A DNA stretch of 64,000 bases from Tragulus kanchil (GCA_022376925.1 JAIOJX010000005.1:8522501-8586500), one strand, 5' to 3'; shown: positions 46,401 through 59,420, counted from the first letter of the stretch. Notes: generated by a model not told the origin, from the letters alone. Made by a program: numbers and translations.

Positions 46401-48292
46401 GTAACATTAGATTGTTATTCGAACTACAAATTCATTTTCTTCTAAACCAGATATTCCAAAGTACACAGACAAAGGCTTCATCACTTATGACACACCTCAT
46501 TTTTTGTTTGTTTTTATCAAAATACATATCTTCTCCGGATGGCCACTCAGTTGACATGACACCAAGCAACTCCTATTTCCGAATGCCAAACTCACCCTTA
46601 AATTATAAACATTAGCATCACTGAGGGCATTATCAAAGTAGTCTTAAATACGAAAATGTGAAAGAAAACATTCTGATTTCAAATAGACTATCAATCTTGT
46701 CAGCATAAAGGCTTGATGACTTCAAACTAGTCAAGCGTTTGGATGAAAGTTTTCTAAAGTACGTATTATACATCAATTTTTCCCTGGATATGTTAACAGT
46801 TAAGCCCTAACTGACTACCTACTGAAACAATGACGGAATTTTTACTGGTGAAATATCTGACTGAGGTCCACTCAGCTATCTAAACAAGTGAGTTAAATAC
46901 ATGGCTTTATTTTTTTCCTTCTTATATCTTATACCTCAGTACACACGAGAAGGAAATGGCCTTGTTTTTCAAAAGCTCACAAAGAACAAAAAGGAAAAAA
47001 CAATGATTTCAAAATGCTTACTAAACTATTCATATCATGCTAGATTTTTAGAAAGAAGGACAAGCAAAGGGGAAAAGGTGATCTTGAATTTGTCCCCATT
47101 TCAACTGTCCCGGAGTTTCCAGACCAAAAGAAAAAAAAAAAAAAAAACACACATACATGTGTATCATTAACAAAAAAGTCACTTTGCTTAAAATGAGATC
47201 TTTCAAAACCAGCCTCTTGGTACACAAAAACCGCGACTTTTTTGCTGCTTAATCTTTACCCTGGAGTAAATTAAATTCTTTATTCACTTTTCTATTGTAC
47301 CTTGTGCATCATGTCTCACAGAGAAACACTAAGTTGCACTTTCTTTGAGCTTGGAAATCCAGGACAAATGTAAGGAGGTTGAAATAAAAGAGGAGGCTCT
47401 GAGGCCAGACTCTGAAAAGCAAAAAATGCTCCGTGGTTGCAGAGAGGAAGTTGCATTTCGTTGTGCAACCTGTTGATTACACAGAACTCCTGGCCTGATT
47501 CTGAGAGATGGCATCTGTTCAGCCATTGCCCAACTTACACCTCCCTCAGTATGTGTTCATTTGATTTTAAGACACAGTCTTCCATTCCTTTAGTCATCAG
47601 GAGAGATGAAGAAACTGGAAGAATGAATTGAATTCCCTAGTTAATACAACCATCTCTCAAGCTTGGAACTGGGCCACATGACCTTGGCTATGAAGAAGGC
47701 TCTGATTCATCCTGCCTGATGCTTATAATACTGTCAGCATTTATGGAATATACATGTATGCTGTATATATATATATGTAATACATTGTATGTATATATAC
47801 TCAGTCACAGTTACTTGTCTTCTTACTCTTTCTACTATATGCTTTATTCCCTTAAACCTATGCTAAAGTCTTCAATGGTAGGAACAATATTGAGATTTAA
47901 TGGAAGATCTATATTGTGGGTTGGCATTGGGTAGATTTCTTTAAGGGCAGTGAAGTAAGGAGCAAGCTTGCAGACCTCTGGGGTTGGGGTGTTCCAGGCA
48001 GAGAGGTCAGTGATCACGAGGACCCTGAGATGGAGGATATCTGGGGAGTGGAAGGAAGAGCAGGAAGGTCAGGCTTGCTGAAACGAAGCAGACAGAGAGC
48101 GGAAGGTGGAGAGCTCATCCGGTGAGCGAGAGAGTGGCTGACTGACACGGGGTCTTCCAGCCTTACCAATACAGACCTGGACTCTAAAACGCTGATGAAA
48201 CACAGAGCTTCAAGCAGAGGAATAAGAGCTCAGAGAATATTTGTCAAGACAACAGGAGAGGACACGTGACACGGCAAACCTTGGAAATCCAG
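46401..48292. other. Intergenic; low-complexity tracts only
   Basis: Contains a poly-A tract at 47128-47147, a short TA/TATG repeat near 47760-47800 and a G/A-rich segment 47930-48290 that may be an old repeat. No gene recognised. Confidence 0.5.
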
Positions 48293-50526
48293 AGTGAAGG
48301 CGCGATGGAGGTGACGTAAAGGACAATGAATCCTTCTGCAAACACAGTCAAGGGCAGAAAGGTTCGTTCCTTTAATTAATTAGTGAGCACAAGGAAACTG
48401 AAATGAACAGTCTGAAAGGGTCAAAAATGAAAGGACTAGGGACAAATAAGAGTCAATATACTACTTGTTGTCTTTGTAGAAGAGACAAAAACAAATGAAA
48501 GAGGAAAAATATTCAAAAAGATAATTTGAAAATGCACTTCAGAGGAATAAACAAACACTTAAACCTATAATAAGTCTTAGGAAAATATGATTCAAAATGA
48601 GCAACTCTTGAGATGCTTTCTGGTAACATTACTGCATTTCAATAATATATCAGAAGATATAGTACTGATATCTTCTTATCACAGATAAGAAAATCATTCT
48701 GCGCGCACTCAAGCAAAAATATCAGGTACTTGTGAAAATAAGAAAGTTAGCTACTCCTAGCCACAGGCCATTCTGGGACAACAGAGACAAAACTGAAACT
48801 CCTCAGTGAAGAAAATCTGATTTTTGTAAAAGGCTGTACTTTAAGATGCACTCAAACTGAACTTTTTGATGCACATATTTATGGATTTTAATGCATGTAC
48901 AGATTCACGTAAGCACCACCACCACCACCAAAAAAACCAGAACAACTCCATCATCTCCCCAGGTTCCCTGTGTTGTCCCCATTCAGCCAAGCCTGCCCTT
49001 CACGCTAATTGCTGAGAACAAATCAGTCTTCAATCACTACAGTTTCTCTTCAGTCTCCTGGGGCTCCTCTTTTTAAGGTTTCTGACCAATCACGGAGCTT
49101 TGGGATCATATAAGATGCAACCTTTCAAGACTGGCATTTTTTTTTACCGCACTCACATAACGGCTTTAAGCTTCATCCAAGTGGTTGAGTGCACCACGAG
49201 TTTTTATTACTTTTTATTACTGGACAGTATTTGATTGTCTGGTTTGTGTATACTGTGCTCATCCATGCACCTGCTGAAGGACATTTGTGTTGTTTCCACT
49301 TTTGGGTACTTACGGATAGATCTGCTGTAAACTTTCTGCTATTGAACCTATCCAGTGAGTTCTTAATTTTGATTATATTTGTTAAACGTTTTATTTTGTA
49401 TGGGGTATAGTGAAGGCGCGATGGAGGTGACGTAAAGGACAATGAATCCTTCTGCAAACACAGTCAAGGGCAGAAAGGTTCGTTCCTTTAATTAATTAGT
49501 GAGCACAAGGAAACTGAAATGAACAGTCTGAAAGGGTCAAAAATGAAAGGACTAGGGACAAATAAGAGTCAATATACTACTTGTTGTCTTTGTAGAAGAG
49601 ACAAAAACAAATGAAAGAGGAAAAATATTCAAAAAGATAATTTGAAAATGCACTTCAGAGGAATAAACAAACACTTAAACCTATAATAAGTCTTAGGAAA
49701 ATATGATTCAAAATGAGCAACTCTTGAGATGCTTTCTGGTAACATTACTGCATTTCAATAATATATCAGAAGATATAGTACTGATATCTTCTTATCACAG
49801 ATAAGAAAATCATTCTGCGCGCACTCAAGCAAAAATATCAGGTACTTGTGAAAATAAGAAAGTTAGCTACTCCTAGCCACAGGCCATTCTGGGACAACAG
49901 AGACAAAACTGAAACTCCTCAGTGAAGAAAATCTGATTTTTGTAAAAGGCTGTACTTTAAGATGCACTCAAACTGAACTTTTTGATGCACATATTTATGG
50001 ATTTTAATGCATGTACAGATTCACGTAAGCACCACCACCACCACCAAAAAAACCAGAACAACTCCATCATCTCCCCAGGTTCCCTGTGTTGTCCCCATTC
50101 AGCCAAGCCTGCCCTTCACGCTAATTGCTGAGAACAAATCAGTCTTCAATCACTACAGTTTCTCTTCAGTCTCCTGGGGCTCCTCTTTTTAAGGTTTCTG
50201 ACCAATCACGGAGCTTTGGGATCATATAAGATGCAACCTTTCAAGACTGGCATTTTTTTTTACCGCACTCACATAACGGCTTTAAGCTTCATCCAAGTGG
50301 TTGAGTGCACCACGAGTTTTTATTACTTTTTATTACTGGACAGTATTTGATTGTCTGGTTTGTGTATACTGTGCTCATCCATGCACCTGCTGAAGGACAT
50401 TTGTGTTGTTTCCACTTTTGGGTACTTACGGATAGATCTGCTGTAAACTTTCTGCTATTGAACCTATCCAGTGAGTTCTTAATTTTGATTATATTTGTTA
50501 AACGTTTTATTTTGTATGGGGTATAG
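48293..50526. repeat. Tandem duplication 15 (offset 1116)
   Basis: Copy A 48293-49410, copy B 49409-50526, sharing two bases (ag) at the join. No internal difference was seen. It cuts and restarts an antisense L1 segment. Confidence 0.95.
48885..49390 (-). mobile_element. L1 segment (reverse)
   Basis: 'acagattcacgtaagcacca', 'cagaacaactccatcatctc', 'gcttcatccaagtggttg', 'atgcacctgctgaaggacat' and 'ttgtttccacttttggg' form an antisense old L1 3' region. It includes a (CCA)n run near 48916-48930. Duplicate at 50001-50506. Confidence 0.75.
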
Positions 50527-51075
50527 CCAAGTAACAATGTTGTAGTAGTTTCAGGTGAACAGCAAAGAAACTCAGCCATACAAAAACATGTATCCATTCT
50601 CCCCCAAACACCCCTCCTCCCCAACCTGCCAGGTAACCCCGAGCAGAGCTCTGTATGCTACATAGCACGGCCGTGCTGGTCATCCATTTTGAATGCTGCA
50701 GTGTGTACATGTCCGTCCCAAACTCCCTAACCACCCCTACCCCCCCATCCTTCCTCTGGCAACCATAACTTCAGTTCTCTAAGTCTGTGAGTCTGTTTTG
50801 TAAGTTAGTTCATTTGTATCATTTATTTTTTGATTCCACATATAAGGGATGTCATATTTCTCCATGATTTCTTTCTCTCATTAAGACAATCTCTAGGTTC
50901 ATCCATGTTGCTCCAAATGGCCTTATTTCAAATTCTTTTCAATGGCTGAGTAATATTCCATCGCATACATATATGTACCATATCTCTATCCATTCGTCTG
51001 TCAATGGACATTTATATTTTGGTTCTTGTAAAGAGTGCCGCCTTGAACACTGGGGTGCATGTATCTTTCAGATCA
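50524..51075 (-). mobile_element. Artiodactyl L1 3' end (reverse)
   Basis: 'gtagtagtttcaggtgaaca', 'tgtatccattctcccccaaa', 'cagtgtgtacatgtccgtcc', 'agtctgtgagtctgttttg', 'atggctgagtaatattccat' and 'tcaatggacatttatatttt' are the recognised antisense 3' end of ruminant L1. Well conserved, so relatively young. Confidence 0.88.
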
Positions 51076-51099
51076 TATTTTTCTCTAAGGATGTGCATT

Positions 51100-51560
51100 T
51101 TTAATAGATTTCATCTTTTTAGAGCAGTTTTAGGTTCATGGCAAATTTGAGCACTAAGTATGGAGCTCCTACATGCTTCCTTCCCCCACACCATAAGCTT
51201 TCCCACTACCAACATCCCGCCCGAGTGGAACCTTTGTTATAACAGTGAACGTTATTGTATTCTTCTGCTCCAGAAATCTCCACTTAGCTCCTTTTATAGC
51301 TTCCATTTCTTTACTGAGATTGTTTCCAATTGCTTACTAAAGCATTTTACAAGAGTTGCTGTAAAGCCTTTGTCAGATAATTCCAACATCTATGTCATCT
51401 TGGAGTTGACACCTGTTGATTTTCTTTTCCCATGAAGACAGAAATTTTCCTGGCTTTTCATATATTCAGTAATACTGGATAGTTTCTTAAGCACTTTGAA
51501 TATTGTAAGACTCTGCCTTTCATTTAATCTGCATTTTGTTTACTAGTTTATGGATAACAC
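51100..51560 (-). repeat. Old L1M-type segment (reverse)
   Basis: 'agagcagttttaggttcatg', 'ccactaccaacatcccgccc' and 'cagataattccaacatctat' match antisense old L1 sequence. The part from 51366 is duplicated at 52424-52618. Confidence 0.65.
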
Positions 51561-53474
51561 TGACTTTTTAAAGTAAGCAATCCATGTGGTCTGGTTCAGG
51601 TCCCAAGTTCAGAGCAGCCTTCCGTGGGTTGTAATTCCAGTCCTCGACAGGGCTACCCGGAACTTTCCAGCACACACACCACCCAGGCGTTCCTCTGGTC
51701 CCTGCACGGTGGTCTGTTTTGCTCATCGAGGGGCTCTATGGTAAGTGTCAAAGACGAGGTGTCTTAAACAACAATCATTTCTCTGTGCTTTGGAGGCAAT
51801 GGAGTCTAAGCTCAGAGAGCCAGCAAGATTCCAGGTCTGGTGAAGAGCTTCTTCATGGCAGGCCACCTTCACCTGTGTCCTCACACGGCTGAAGGAGATC
51901 ATTTGTCTTGTGTCTCCTCTTATTAGGGCACTAACTCCATTCACGAAGTCTCCACCCAAACAGCCTCCCAAAGGCCCAATCTCCAGATACCAACACATTA
52001 GGGAGCAGAGGGTAAAGAGTAGACAAAATACAATCTGCTCTAACCTGATGGAGAAGAGAAGGAAGAAGTTGATGGATAAAAGGAGGCATGAGAAAGTGAA
52101 GATACCTAATATTAGGGTTGCCTAGACAGGGTCAATAGCTACACTGTGAACAGATGATGAAGTGTCCAGCAATGTTGGTGACAGAGATTATCATGAAAAA
52201 TAAACACAGAACCACCCTTTCACATTATAAGGTTACATATAAACAAAGCTAAGGAAACACTAAGCACACCAGTTACTTTTTTAAAAGAAGCACCAAAAAT
52301 ATAAATAATAATAACTCTGATACAATATACCTATTATATCCTCTAAAGCCATGAACATTACATTAAACAAGATTAAATTTATAAAGCATTCTATAATACA
52401 TATTAAGGCATTTTAAAAGTTTTGCCTTTGTCAGATAATTCCAACATCTATGTCATCTTGGAGTTGACACCTGTTGATTTTCTTTTCCCATGAAGACAGA
52501 AATTTTCCTGGCTTTTCATATATTCAGTAATACTGGATAGTTTCTTAAGCACTTTGAATATTGTAAGACTCTGCCTTTCATTTAATCTGCATTTTGTTTA
52601 CTAGTTTATGGATAACACTGACTTTTTAAAGTAAGCAATCCATGTGGTCTGGTTCAGGTCCCAAGTTCAGAGCAGCCTTCCGTGGGTTGTAATTCCAGTC
52701 CTCGACAGGGCTACCCGGAACTTTCCAGCACACACACCACCCAGGCGTTCCTCTGGTCCCTGCACGGTGGTCTGTTTTGCTCATCGAGGGGCTCTATGGT
52801 AAGTGTCAAAGACGAGGTGTCTTAAACAACAATCATTTCTCTGTGCTTTGGAGGCAATGGAGTCTAAGCTCAGAGAGCCAGCAAGATTCCAGGTCTGGTG
52901 AAGAGCTTCTTCATGGCAGGCCACCTTCACCTGTGTCCTCACACGGCTGAAGGAGATCATTTGTCTTGTGTCTCCTCTTATTAGGGCACTAACTCCATTC
53001 ACGAAGTCTCCACCCAAACAGCCTCCCAAAGGCCCAATCTCCAGATACCAACACATTAGGGAGCAGAGGGTAAAGAGTAGACAAAATACAATCTGCTCTA
53101 ACCTGATGGAGAAGAGAAGGAAGAAGTTGATGGATAAAAGGAGGCATGAGAAAGTGAAGATACCTAATATTAGGGTTGCCTAGACAGGGTCAATAGCTAC
53201 ACTGTGAACAGATGATGAAGTGTCCAGCAATGTTGGTGACAGAGATTATCATGAAAAATAAACACAGAACCACCCTTTCACATTATAAGGTTACATATAA
53301 ACAAAGCTAAGGAAACACTAAGCACACCAGTTACTTTTTTAAAAGAAGCACCAAAAATATAAATAATAATAACTCTGATACAATATACCTATTATATCCT
53401 CTAAAGCCATGAACATTACATTAAACAAGATTAAATTTATAAAGCATTCTATAATACATATTAAGGCATTTTAA
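51366..53474. repeat. Tandem duplication 16 (offset 1058)
   Basis: Copy A 51366-52417, copy B 52424-53474, with six bases between (agtttt region). No internal difference was seen. This is the shortest unit in the window. It doubles part of an antisense L1 and an MLT1-like LTR. Confidence 0.95.
51735..51996 (-). mobile_element. MLT1-like (MaLR) LTR fragment, reverse
   Basis: 'ctcttattagggcactaact', 'ccattcacgaagtctccacc' and 'cctcccaaaggcccaatctc' are the reverse complement of the MLT1 LTR middle. Duplicate at 52793-53054. Confidence 0.75.
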
Positions 53475-53479
53475 ATTAA

Positions 53480-54640
53480 AAAGTAGAATCATAATTTAAA
53501 AATCCAACATATTTGAATATCTATTTATCAAAAAATACAGAATCAAAGGTCATAAAATCCAAACTAAAAAAAAAAAGAGCGAGAGAGAAACAGGCACAAA
53601 TACATGCTTCCCTAAAGCGCTGATAGCAATTTTACAGTTGAATTTTACAAAACACTGAAGGAAAAGAACAAACCAAATAAGGATAGCTTCTGAATATTTT
53701 GTATGGAACCAACATAATATCAATTAGCAAAAAATAAATAAAAACCAATCTCATTCACAATATTAATGACATAATTCTAATAAAAGATTAAGACATGCAA
53801 CAAAGTAGCATATTAAAAAAAAAAAAGACAGACCATGACTAAGTATCATTAATTCCAGAAAGTCAAAGAAAACATATTAGGAAATATTTTAATATAATCC
53901 CCATATATATAGAGAACCAAAGGAAGAATCACATGCATATCCATAGATCCTAAGAAAGACATATTCCACAACTTTTCAAAATAAGGCATATTCCACAACT
54001 TTTCAAAATCAAATTTCTTAGTGAAATGAAACATTAAAATATCCCCTAAATTTATTAATAAATATAACATGATTTTAATGAAAATATAACCCATAATACT
54101 TCTAGAATTAGGAAGCTGATTAATCAGGAAAAAAATGAAAATGAATAAAAAGGAAGACCTATCTTAGCAGAACCTAAAACACACTGTACAGTTAAAAAAA
54201 AAAAAACAGTGTGATGCTGACATACGAACAGATAGATGGAACAAAAACAAAAGCCTAGACATAAATCCAAGCATATATAGGAATTCTGTACAAGACATAG
54301 CTGGTATTTTAGGTCAGTGGGAAGAGGACAGATTTTTCAATAAATGTTTTGGGACAACTCAGTTGCCATCTGGAAAAACAAAATCAAATCTGTACTAAAT
54401 ATCTTACACTAAAACAAACCAGGTAAACCAAAGGTGTAAACAAAGACACCCATAAAATTTTCAGAAAAGACATGAGACTTTTAAAAAATCAAATCTGAGA
54501 CAAAGGGAGACATTTTAAAGCACGGAAGAAAACTTCAAAAGAAAAGGCTGGCAACATAATATATCACAAATCTCTACATGACCAAAGAGTTAAAGCTGAG
54601 AGGTTACTGACAAACTGGAAAAGATTTATACAGTTCCTAT
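53480..54640 (+). mobile_element. Degraded L1 ORF2 3' half
   Basis: 'ctgatagcaattttacagtt', 'acagaccatgactaagt', 'tgaaatgaaacattaaaat', 'gacagatttttcaataaatg', 'ccatctggaaaaacaaaatc' and 'acccataaaattttcagaaa' are sense L1 ORF2 wording. Many stops. A 25-base phrase is repeated at 53961 and 53985 (attccacaacttttcaaaat). Confidence 0.8.
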
Positions 54641-55987
54641 CACCTGTCATCCTCAAGGCTTGAAACCTGTAGCAAGATGAAGTCAGCTTGCCTCTGCAAT
54701 GTGACCCTACAATACAGTAGTACCTTATAACAGGAAAGATAATAAAGGGAAGAAAAAGATGTCCTCAATAGTTAATGTTTTTCTCAAAGGATCAATATCA
54801 TTTTATATTCTAATTGATTTTAAAGGCTTTCTTCTGGGCCCTCTCCAGACAATTAATAAGATGCTAAGATTTATGGATGTTCCCTTACTTGTGTGTAAGA
54901 AATAAACCAGCAACCCTCTGTGCATTGCTATTTATTTCATACTCAAGGACACGGGGCTAAAGGAGACCTCCAGGATTTACTTGGGGTATTTCCGGATTTC
55001 TGGAAGAAATGGTTTAGTCAAACCATTCCTTGACTGGTATATTAATTCAATATCAAAAATCTGCAAGAAATTACATAATTTCCACCTGTATTAATTCAGT
55101 TTTGGATTTCATAACACTAGCCATTGGGAAATATTCAATTCACTTAAGAATACCAGCTTTCAACATGGTGAATATCATTAGCTTTATCAAGGCAAACACA
55201 AGTTAAATGCAAGTTATTAGCGTAGAGAACTGTGACCTTAGGATCTTTGAATCTTACAGATAACTCTTAGCACAGAACACTACCGATAACAGACACCAAA
55301 TAAATGCTTATTGAATTGAACTGAAAAGCAGGGGAAAAGCTGTCTGGTTACCAAAGTGCATTAACGGCTTCGGGTTTCCTTGCCGTGTCTTACTTTTTCA
55401 TTTCCAGAAATCAACCCTTTCGCACCATTGAAGAAATTAACAAGCAAGAAGAAAAATGCTAACTTTCCTACGAAGTTTATCTGGTTATTTGTTCAAAAAA
55501 TACTTGATGAACACCGTGTGCTAGGCACTGTCCCAGGTTCAAAATATTTAAAATGCATGCTACCATGTTTTCAACAACAACAGTGTGTAATAAGAAGAAC
55601 CTCAGTGATTCCATGTAAGCTAATGGAATGTTCCCGATGTGAGAGTTTAATGAGCTGCTGTTCAGACAGTTTACCATGAACCTTACATGGAAGGCTGTCA
55701 CTTTCTCTAATACTGCTAATCATAGAATGTCTACTCTCTCATTGGTCATCCTTAGCTAACTGGCACCTCCCCATGCAGAATGTTAACAGTACGGAGTTGA
55801 TAGGAGTTGATAGTGAGTTAAGGAAGAGAGTGTGGCTGCTAGAAAGAAGGAATAAACTAGGGATTCAGAATCTGGGCTGCGAAGTGGAGACACCTGTCGT
55901 CAGTCCTGCAGAAAGTTTCCCCTATCTGTAAATACGGTGAACGAGAAAAATGGTAAGGCCCCTTCTGTCTGATATTTTATCATGCCA
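54641..55987. other. Intergenic, mostly unrecognised
   Basis: AT-rich single-copy sequence with the possible L2/MIR fragments at 55230-55560. No exon seen. Confidence 0.5.
55230..55560 (+). repeat. Possible L2/MIR fragments
   Basis: 'accaaataaatgcttattga' (L2-like tail) and, about 200 bases on, 'cgtgtgctaggcactgtccc' (common to MIR/L2-type repeats). Low confidence on family. Confidence 0.4.
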
Positions 55988-58219
55988 AATTAAGGTCGAA
56001 TTCATTCTAAGTCCTCAGAACGAGTTTTTTCACTTTATGAGTTTTGGCTCCGTTTCTGTTAGTGATACAAAAATGCTGCCTTTCCTCCTGTGTTGTAACA
56101 TCAAACAGACAATACATAGGCCAACGAAAAATGGTCTCTTGCCTTCCAGTTCTCCAAGCACGAAGTTCGCCTCCAGTGCAGTTGCTATCGTTCCACACGC
56201 CCTGAAAGGAGATAAGGGAGGGGGTCAGGAACGAGGTACTCTTTTCCAGGGAAAACTAGCAGAACGGGTCTTCAGAGAGGTCTTTTTAGAAGGCTTTTAT
56301 GAGCCCAATTTCTGGCATCTTCTCCAATCTAGAAAAGCACTAAAATCATTAACGGGGTATCTGCTTCTTGGGACCAGCACCAATCTTCTTGGGACCAAAA
56401 TGTGTGCTTATTGGCAAGCATCCCCTTCACCACGTCGCATAGACACTAACTTCCCCTCACCTCTTCAGAACAGGGTACCTCAGAGCATCTGAGAACCGTG
56501 TCCCCTGCTATAAAACGGTGGTCACTTTGCCCCGAATGATACTTAACTCACCATTCTCAGCTTGTACTTTTTTGTTTGTTTGTTCAGTCGACACAGACAC
56601 ATTTCGTACATAAATATACATATATAGTTTATTTTTTAAGTGGCCACCAAGAACACCTTTTCACAGGCGATTCAACCCTCCTAAGTTTTGCCCAAAGTAT
56701 GTGATGACGTAGCTCTGGTGTCCTTTTCAGATTGTCTTTTCAGATAGTAAAGGGGCCCCAAAAGGACGGGGAGAAGCGGCTGCCTAGGGTATACATTTTT
56801 ATTACCAAAACTTACTAGTTTTCAAGATAGAAGGTTTCAAACTTGGAGGCGTGTAGGTTGTCGTGGCTGAACTTTAGACAGCCTCCCCTAGGCATGCAGA
56901 CAGGTTGCTAACTACAGGAAGAGACGTCTAATTGAAGTCCTGGGTGGGGGCGGGGGAGGGTGGAAAGGATAGAGACGTTCACGATTTACATACAAAGAGT
57001 ACTCTCACGAAAAAAAAAATAAGAGCTAGCCCCCTGGGGGGGGCCTTAAGGTGCGGGGCACCTGCCCGGCCCCGGGACAGCTGACTTCAGATGCTGGAAC
57101 CAATTAAGGTCGAATTCATTCTAAGTCCTCAGAACGAGTTTTTTCACTTTATGAGTTTTGGCTCCGTTTCTGTTAGTGATACAAAAATGCTGCCTTTCCT
57201 CCTGTGTTGTAACATCAAACAGACAATACATAGGCCAACGAAAAATGGTCTCTTGCCTTCCAGTTCTCCAAGCACGAAGTTCGCCTCCAGTGCAGTTGCT
57301 ATCGTTCCACACGCCCTGAAAGGAGATAAGGGAGGGGGTCAGGAACGAGGTACTCTTTTCCAGGGAAAACTAGCAGAACGGGTCTTCAGAGAGGTCTTTT
57401 TAGAAGGCTTTTATGAGCCCAATTTCTGGCATCTTCTCCAATCTAGAAAAGCACTAAAATCATTAACGGGGTATCTGCTTCTTGGGACCAGCACCAATCT
57501 TCTTGGGACCAAAATGTGTGCTTATTGGCAAGCATCCCCTTCACCACGTCGCATAGACACTAACTTCCCCTCACCTCTTCAGAACAGGGTACCTCAGAGC
57601 ATCTGAGAACCGTGTCCCCTGCTATAAAACGGTGGTCACTTTGCCCCGAATGATACTTAACTCACCATTCTCAGCTTGTACTTTTTTGTTTGTTTGTTCA
57701 GTCGACACAGACACATTCGTACATAAATATACATATATAGTTTATTTTTTAAGTGGCCACCAAGAACACCTTTTCACAGGCGATTCAACCCTCCTAAGTT
57801 TTGCCCAAAGTATGTGATGACGTAGCTCTGGTGTCCTTTTCAGATTGTCTTTTCAGATAGTAAAGGGGCCCCAAAAGGACGGGGAGAAGCGGCTGCCTAG
57901 GGTATACATTTTTATTACCAAAACTTACTAGTTTTCAAGATAGAAGGTTTCAAACTTGGAGGCGTGTAGGTTGTCGTGGCTGAACTTTAGACAGCCTCCC
58001 CTAGGCATGCAGACAGGTTGCTAACTACAGGAAGAGACGTCTAATTGAAGTCCTGGGTGGGGGCGGGGGAGGGTGGAAAGGATAGAGACGTTCACGATTT
58101 ACATACAAAGAGTACTCTCACGAAAAAAAAAATAAGAGCTAGCCCCCTGGGGGTGGCCTTAAGGTGCGGGGCACCTGCCCGGCCCCGGGACAGCGGCTGA
58201 CTTCAGATGCTGGAACCAG
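55988..58219. repeat. Tandem duplication 17 (offset about 1114)
   Basis: Copy A 55988-57103, copy B 57102-58219. Differences lie near the join: ctggggggggcc versus ctgggggtggcc and gacagctgac versus gacagcggctgac; one T fewer in cacatttcg versus cacattcg. It ends about 220 bases before the TMEM170B CpG island. Confidence 0.95.
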
Positions 58220-58549
58220 GGTCTCCCCGTGCGAAGGGACGGGCGAAACTTCAAGTGAGTCTGCTTCCACGGCCTTCACATACATTCTGCACCACCTGCA
58301 GGTCGTCTGTGACGCACGCAAAAAGCCCCCAAACCCACACACTGAGAACATTTCAAATGCTTCGCACTTTTTAAAAAGTTGTGCTCAAACCTTTCTATCC
58401 AAAGTGTTTCATGCGAAGCCAACGATGTGAACCGGCCCAAGCTCCACCTGTCGGAGTTTTACCACTCCGCGCCGCGCCACGTTGGGTCGGGACCGCCTCC
58501 CCGCCTCGCGCTCCAGCCGGGCCCGGATTCTCCCAGGGCGCGCGCCCGG

Positions 58550-58800
58550 GGTCGGGGGCGGGGCGAGGGCGGGCGAGGAGGTGGTGCCCCCGGAGCGCCC
58601 AATCAGCCGCGAGAGCCGGCGGTGGCGCTAGTGACGTAGGCCGCGCTTCCTCCGCCCCACTGCGGGCCGACGCTCGGTCCCGTGAGCCACGCGAGCTCGC
58701 GCGCGCGAGAAGCGGGAGGAGGAGGGCTTAGGGGCCGGCCGGCTGTCGGAGGGCGACGGGTCGCGGGAAGGGGGAGAGTGAGCATGCGCCGCGGCTCCGG
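58550..58800 (+). promoter_or_regulatory. TMEM170B: Likely TMEM170B core promoter
   Basis: Recognisable motifs sit in order: an Sp1-type GC box (GGGGGCGGGGCG, 58554-58565), a perfect NF-Y CCAATCAG box (58599-58606), a CRE-like TGACGTA (58632-58638), an ETS-like CTTCCT near 58646, and an NRF1-like GCATGCGC (58782-58789). No TATA box is seen. Initiation is probably dispersed somewhere in about 58640-58900, but the sequence alone does not fix the transcription start. Confidence 0.65.
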
Positions 58801-59420
58801 CGAGGGCGGGGGCGGTGGGGGCCCGTGCGCGCGCGCACGAGCGGCCCGCGGGCGGCCGCGGGTGGAGGGGGCGGTTCCTCGAGTGTCGGCGGCAGGAGGG
58901 CGGGCAGGCCGGCGGCAGGTGCTCCTGCGGCCGCCGCCGCCGCCGCCGGCTCCTCCGGGTCCCGGGTCTCCTCGTGCCCTCGCGGTGATGAGCTGGGCCG
59001 CGTCGGGGGCTGCACCTGCCGGCTGCCCATCACCCCGGACCTCTCGGCGCGACCTCGGCCTCCTCGCGCTCCCGGCCCCCGCGGCGCCGGGCGGCTCCTG
59101 AGCGCGAGCGGCAGCGGCCTCCTCCGCCCCGAGTCCTCGCTCGGGGGCCGCGCGGGGAGAGCGCCCGGCCGCCTCCCCTCCCCAGCCCGCCGTCCTCAAT
59201 GTCTCCCCGGCGGGGAGGGGGCTGCCTGGGAGACGCGCTGATCGGCCCCCTCCGGAGGCCCGGCGGCGGCCGCGGCAGCAGCGACCAGCCCGGCGCCCCG
59301 AAGCCTCCCCCGGCGGCGGCGGCCTGGAGGAGCCGCGCACCCGCCGCCGCCCCCGGAGCCTCGCCGCCGCCGCCGCCGCCCGGCGCCCGAGGAGAGGGCG
59401 GCGGGCGCCCCCCGGGGAAG
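58800..59420 (+). other. TMEM170B: Probable TMEM170B 5' UTR
   Basis: GC-rich sequence between the promoter motifs and the recognised ATG at 59421. It includes an ATG at 59199 in frame with the TMEM170B start (74 codons upstream, no stop between) but in weak context (T at -3). Several out-of-frame upstream ATGs (58784, 58988) suggest possible uORF control. The 5' boundary is not determined. Confidence 0.6.

Noticed and set aside
20246..53054. Endogenous retrovirus with coding capacity linked to the MLT1-like LTRs
   Set aside because: Only solo LTR-like fragments are visible; no gag, pol or env-like frame adjoins them.
33360..54640. Active L1 or BovB elements
   Set aside because: All LINE segments are truncated and riddled with stops; no intact ORF1 or ORF2 is present.
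55950..57606. Paired 171-180 codon plus-strand ORFs upstream of TMEM170B as coding exons
   Set aside because: No recognisable protein family, no obvious coding signature, and present twice only because of duplication 17.
1..58000. Exons of NEDD9, the expected neighbouring gene
   Set aside because: No stretch reads as a NEDD9 SH3 or other domain; neighbour identity is only inferred from known gene order.
1..58219. A novel mobile or self-duplicating system responsible for the regular ~1.1 kb duplications
   Set aside because: Units share no termini, target-site duplications, internal sequence or encoded protein, and errors cluster at joins. An assembly explanation accounts for all of it.
1..58219. 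Satellite or higher-order tandem array
   Set aside because: Each duplicated unit is a different sequence and exists only two (occasionally partly three) times; an array would repeat one unit.
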